From Pseudomonadota bacterium (lineage in GTDB: Bacteria > Pseudomonadota > Gammaproteobacteria > Steroidobacterales > Steroidobacteraceae): a stretch of DNA of 7,920 nt. The stretch lies in NCBI GenBank assembly GCA_023417315.1, contig JAEZFW010000011.1:1-7920 (forward strand), in the 5' to 3' direction. Made by a program: the position numbers and the translations under genes. The notes under the pieces are model-generated. The model was not told where the DNA came from and made no database searches. It saw only the letters and a list, made by a program, of their open reading frames with translations. Position 1 is the stretch's first letter. The number at the start of each line of letters is the position of its first letter. Shown one piece after another: positions 5,166 through 7,920 of the stretch.

Positions 5166-7091
5166 ATGCCCTTCATCACTCTGCCCGATGGCAGCCAACG
5201 CACCTACAGCGAGCCTGTCACCACCGCCAAGATCGCGGCTGACATCGGTCCCGGCCTCGCCAAGGCTGCAGTTGCTGGAAAAGTAAACGGCAGGTTGGTC
5301 GATCTCTCCGACCCGATCGAGCAGGACGCGAGCCTCCAGATCGTGACGCCGAAGGATCACGAAGGCCTCGAGATCATTCGCCACTCCTTTGCCCACTTGA
5401 TGGGTCATGCGGTCAAGCAACTTTATCCGACCGCGAAGATGGTGATCGGCCCTGTCATCGAAGACGGCTTCTATTACGACATCTCTTACGAGAGACCTTT
5501 CACGCCCGAAGATCTGGAAGCGATCGAGACGCGTATGCGCGAGCTCATCGCGAAAGATTACGACGTCATCAAGCGCATGACGCCCCGCGAGCAAGTCATC
5601 GAGACGTTCATGCAGCGTGGTGAAGATTACAAGCTGCGTCTCATCGAGGACATGCCCGATGAGAAGGCGATGGGTCTGTATCACCATGAAGAATACATCG
5701 ACATGTGTCGCGGCCCGCACGTGCCGAACACGCGTTTTCTACGCTCGTTCAAGCTCACGAAGCTCGCGGGTGCCTACTGGCGCGGTGATTCGCGCAACGA
5801 GCAGCTGCAACGAATCTACGGCACAGCATGGGCTGATGAGAAGAGCCTGAAGGCGTATCTCGCGCGCCTGGAAGAAGCGGAGAAGCGCGATCACCGCAAG
5901 CTCGGGCGCGCGCTCGATCTCTTCCACATGCAGGAAGAAGCGCCTGGAATGGTGTTCTGGCACGAGAAGGGCTGGCGGCTCTACCAGACGATCACTCAGT
6001 ACATGAGCGACATCTGGCGCAAGAATGGCTATCGCGAGATCCGCACACCGCAACTCGTGGATCGTTCCTTGTGGGAGAAGTCCGGGCACTGGGCGAACTT
6101 CCAAGAAGACATGTTCGTGACCGAGTCCGAGAAGCGGACGTTCGCCGTCAAGCCGATGAACTGCCCGTGCCACATCCAGGTGTACAACCAGGGCGTGAAG
6201 AGCTATCGCGACTTGCCCCTGCGTCTGGCGGAATTCGGCTCGTGTCATCGCAATGAAGCTTCCGGCGCACTGCACGGCTTGATGCGCGTGCGCGGCTTCG
6301 TACAGGACGACGCGCACATCTTCTGCCAGGAAGATCAGATCGAAAGCGAGGCCGTCGCATTCCTGGATCTCTTCCACCAGGTCTACGATGACTTCGGTTT
6401 CAAGGAAATCGCCTACAGACTGGCGACTCGACCGCAGAATCGCATCGGTTCGGACGAAGTCTGGGACAAGGCCGAGAAGGCCCTTGCGGACGCCCTCGAC
6501 AAGCGCAATCTGCCTTGGCAGCCGAAACCAGGCGAGGGTGCGTTCTACGGCCCGAAGATCGAATTCACGCTGAAGGATTCCATTGGCCGCCTCTGGCAAT
6601 GCGGCACGCTGCAGGTCGATTTCTCGATGCCAGGCCGCCTGGACGCCAGCTACATTGCTCAAGACGGCTCGAAGCAAGTGCCCGTCATGCTTCACCGCGC
6701 CATCTTCGGCTCGCTCGAGCGTTTCATCGGCATTCTCATCGAGGAACATGCGGGCGCGTTCCCAGCTTGGCTCGCGCCGGTGCAGGCCGTCGTGATGAAT
6801 ATCACCGATCGGCAAGCCCAGTATGTGCAAACGGTTACTGAAACCCTGCAAAATCAGGGGCTTCGCGTCGAGTCAGACTTGCGGAATGAAAAGGTGGGCT
6901 TTAAGATCCGCGAACACACGCTGCAACGCGTCCCTTACCTATTGGTAGCAGGCGACCGCGAGGCAGGTTCTCATTCTCTGGCCGTGCGCACGCGAAGTGG
7001 CAAGGATCTCGGGGCGATGTCAGTGGAGACGATCGCCGAGAAGCTTGCTCAGGAAGTCGCGAGCCGCGGCCGGACTGTTTTGGAGGTATAA
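5166..7091 (+). CDS. thrS: threonyl-tRNA synthetase
   Basis: This class II synthetase charges tRNA-Thr in the cytosol and clears mischarged Ser-tRNA-Thr. Its 641 residues match the 642 of E. coli. The domains in order are TGS (1-60), the editing domain with H73, H77 and C181 (HSFAHLMGH and DMCRGPHV), the catalytic core (about 245-535), and the C-terminal anticodon-binding domain (about 540-641). The zinc/substrate ligands are C333 (MNCPCH), H384 (DDAHIF) and H510 (MLHRAIFGSLERF). Motif 2 is visible as FGSCHRNEASGALHGLMRVRGFVQDDAH. The start MPFITLPDGS fits the family. No Shine-Dalgarno is visible, and the leader is repeat DNA after a terminator. The last codons contain the infC Shine-Dalgarno (GGAGGT), so the two genes are probably co-transcribed and translationally coupled. 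I see no tRNA-Thr-like operator of the E. coli kind. Confidence 0.99.
   Translation: MPFITLPDGSQRTYSEPVTTAKIAADIGPGLAKAAVAGKVNGRLVDLSDPIEQDASLQIVTPKDHEGLEIIRHSFAHLMGHAVKQLYPTAKMVIGPVIEDGFYYDISYERPFTPEDLEAIETRMRELIAKDYDVIKRMTPREQVIETFMQRGEDYKLRLIEDMPDEKAMGLYHHEEYIDMCRGPHVPNTRFLRSFKLTKLAGAYWRGDSRNEQLQRIYGTAWADEKSLKAYLARLEEAEKRDHRKLGRALDLFHMQEEAPGMVFWHEKGWRLYQTITQYMSDIWRKNGYREIRTPQLVDRSLWEKSGHWANFQEDMFVTESEKRTFAVKPMNCPCHIQVYNQGVKSYRDLPLRLAEFGSCHRNEASGALHGLMRVRGFVQDDAHIFCQEDQIESEAVAFLDLFHQVYDDFGFKEIAYRLATRPQNRIGSDEVWDKAEKALADALDKRNLPWQPKPGEGAFYGPKIEFTLKDSIGRLWQCGTLQVDFSMPGRLDASYIAQDGSKQVPVMLHRAIFGSLERFIGILIEEHAGAFPAWLAPVQAVVMNITDRQAQYVQTVTETLQNQGLRVESDLRNEKVGFKIREHTLQRVPYLLVAGDREAGSHSLAVRTRSGKDLGAMSVETIAEKLAQEVASRGRTVLEV
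7082..7087 (+). promoter_or_regulatory. infC ribosome binding site within the thrS 3' end
   Basis: GGAGGT lies across the last thrS codons (TTG GAG GTA) and sits 7 nt before the ATC at 7095. This strong, well-spaced site is the main evidence that infC starts at ATC rather than at the downstream TTG at 7152, which has no such site. Confidence 0.85.
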
Positions 7092-7094
7092 CGC

Positions 7095-7619
7095 ATCGCT
7101 GCTCCCATCAGTAAGCGCATCAGGCGCAACGAAGAGATCACTTCGCCGCAGTTGCGAGTGATCGACGATCAAGGTCATCAAATCGGTGTAATCAGTCGTT
7201 CCGAAGCGCTGCAGATGGCGCAGAACGCCGAGTTGGATCTCGTCGAGGTCTCGCCGATGGCCGATCCGCCGGTTTGCCGAATCATGGATTTCGGCAAATT
7301 CTTGTTCGAGCAGAACAAGAAGGCGCACGCAGCGAAGCGCAAGCAGAAGCAGATCCAGATCAAGGAAGTGAAGTTTCGCCCTGGAACGGAAGAGGGCGAC
7401 TATCAAGTGAAGCTTCGCAACCTGATTCGCTTCCTGCAGGAAGGCGACAAGGCCAAAGTGACCATGCGCTTTCGTGGTCGCGAGATGGCGCACCAAGAAG
7501 TCGGCCGCGAGCTTCTGAGTCGGGTGCAGAACGATTTGGCGCCGTATGCCCAAGTCGAGCAGAACCCACTCATGGAAGGCCGACAAATGGTGATGATGTT
7601 CGGACCGAAGAAGAAGTGA
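7095..7619 (+). CDS. infC: translation initiation factor IF-3, ATC start codon
   Basis: IF-3 binds the 30S subunit, checks the start codon and initiator tRNA, and keeps the subunits apart. From ATC at 7095 the product is 174 residues, close to the 180 of E. coli. The N-terminal domain (IRRNEEI, LRVID, GVISRSEALQMAQNAELDLVEV, PVCRIMDFGKFLFEQ) is followed by a lysine-rich linker (KKAHAAKRKQKQIQIKEVKFRPG) and the C-terminal domain ending in MMFGPKKK. The true start is not ATG. Residues RIRRNEEITSPQ upstream of the TTG at 7152 are conserved in the family, and only ATC 7095 has a proper Shine-Dalgarno. Rare infC start codons (AUU in E. coli) let IF-3 repress its own synthesis, so the same is inferred here. 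The gene begins 3 nt after the thrS stop, in the same frame. Confidence 0.97.
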   Translation: MAAPISKRIRRNEEITSPQLRVIDDQGHQIGVISRSEALQMAQNAELDLVEVSPMADPPVCRIMDFGKFLFEQNKKAHAAKRKQKQIQIKEVKFRPGTEEGDYQVKLRNLIRFLQEGDKAKVTMRFRGREMAHQEVGRELLSRVQNDLAPYAQVEQNPLMEGRQMVMMFGPKKK

Positions 7620-7793
7620 GCGCACTTCTTAGCGGTTGAAACGCTCTCGTGTTTCAACTCGGTCGCGCGCCGCAGGTCGCGCGCGCTCAAATAAGTGAGC
7701 AACGCACTTACGTGCGTTGTCCCGCCTGACAGGGTGTTCTCTCGAGAACGTTCCTAAAGGGCTATACAAACGGAGCCAAGGAGCTCTCTACTC
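7620..7793 (+). promoter_or_regulatory. structured leader between infC and rpmI (candidate L20-type autoregulatory region)
   Basis: This 174-nt gap holds a series of hairpins. GTTGAAAC/GTTTCAAC (7635-7642 with 7651-7658) extends inward through a G-U and a C-G pair to a TCTC loop. CAACGCAC/GTGCGTTG (7700-7707 with 7712-7719) closes a TTAC tetraloop. GTTCT/AGAAC (7736-7740 with 7745-7749) closes CTCG. GCGCGC runs (7664-7690) add further pairing options. None has a T-tract, so termination is not suggested. In E. coli, L20 represses rpmI-rplT through RNA structure upstream of rpmI. A similar role here is inferred, not shown. Confidence 0.5.
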
Positions 7794-7920
7794 ATGCCTA
7801 AGTTGAAGACCAACAGGGCAGCGGCGAAGCGTTTTCGCAAGACTGCCAAAGGGTTCAAGCGAACCCAATCCCATCGTCGTCACATCCTGACCAAGAAGCC
7901 GAGCAAGCGTAAGCGTCAGC
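7794..7920 (+). CDS. rpmI: 50S ribosomal protein L35 (3' truncated by window)
   Basis: L35 is a small basic protein of the large ribosomal subunit. Forty-two codons of the usual 64-65 are inside the window. They read MPKLKTNRAAAKRFRKTAKG and continue through FKRTQSHRRHILTKKPSKRKR, the standard L35 sequence with its dense lysine and arginine content. AAGGAG (7778-7783) lies 10 nt before the ATG, a good Shine-Dalgarno. The position after thrS-infC is the conserved one, and rplT would be expected next, beyond the window. The rest of the gene lies outside the window. There is no sign of damage in the visible part. Confidence 0.96.
   Translation, partial: MPKLKTNRAAAKRFRKTAKGFKRTQSHRRHILTKKPSKRKRQ

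Noticed and set aside
4718..5203. 161-codon minus-strand reading frame between uvrB and thrS
   Set aside because: It reads through the antisense of tRNA-Val (RDRDRTCDPHHVK), both tandem repeats and the terminator, and overlaps the thrS start. Duplicated peptide pieces only mirror the DNA repeats.
5739..6851. 370-codon minus-strand reading frame inside thrS
   Set aside because: It lies wholly opposite a fully conserved gene. Long antisense frames are common opposite GC-rich coding sequence, and no motif is recognisable.
7763..7768. TATACA as a -10 box for an rpmI promoter
   Set aside because: No acceptable -35 hexamer at 16-18 bp. The gene can be served by read-through from infC.

Overview
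The window looks like a chromosomal housekeeping segment of a GC-rich gammaproteobacterium. UvrB and ThrRS read very close to the E. coli/Pseudomonas forms, the order thrS-infC-rpmI is the classic one, and both tRNA genes encode their own CCA end. The short intergenic repeats resemble what I remember from the Xanthomonadales/Nevskiales/Steroidobacter side of the class. That placement is from memory and is only an inference.

Layout, left to right. 1-422 is the C-terminal end of an IS481-type transposase, cut by the window edge and followed by a 20-bp direct repeat (401-445). 461-535 is tRNA-Asn(GUU) on the minus strand, with a promoter carrying a consensus -35 box at 566-594. 595-1065 has no convincing gene and holds degenerate GGCCAGT-type repeats. 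1066-2262 (minus) is a class I aspartate/aromatic-type aminotransferase, divergent from uvrB (2486-4540, plus). The 625 bp between uvrB and thrS hold tRNA-Val(GAC) at 4707-4781 and at least five different repeat or palindrome families, ending in a strong intrinsic terminator (5100-5124) only 41 nt before the thrS start codon. 5166-7091 is thrS. infC (7095-7619) starts at an ATC codon 3 nt after the thrS stop. A 174-nt leader rich in hairpins precedes rpmI (7794 to the window end).

The genes serve DNA repair (uvrB), amino-acid metabolism (aminotransferase) and translation (two tRNAs, ThrRS, IF3, L35). I found no defence system, biosynthetic cluster or other novel multigene system. What deserves a second look is non-coding: the rare infC start and its in-frame abutment to thrS, the terminator in the thrS leader, the structured rpmI leader, a repeat pair with one compensatory base change, and heptamer repeats that encode the UvrB C-terminus. 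uvrB and thrS lack a visible Shine-Dalgarno and have repeat DNA running nearly to the start codon, whereas infC and rpmI have strong Shine-Dalgarno sites.
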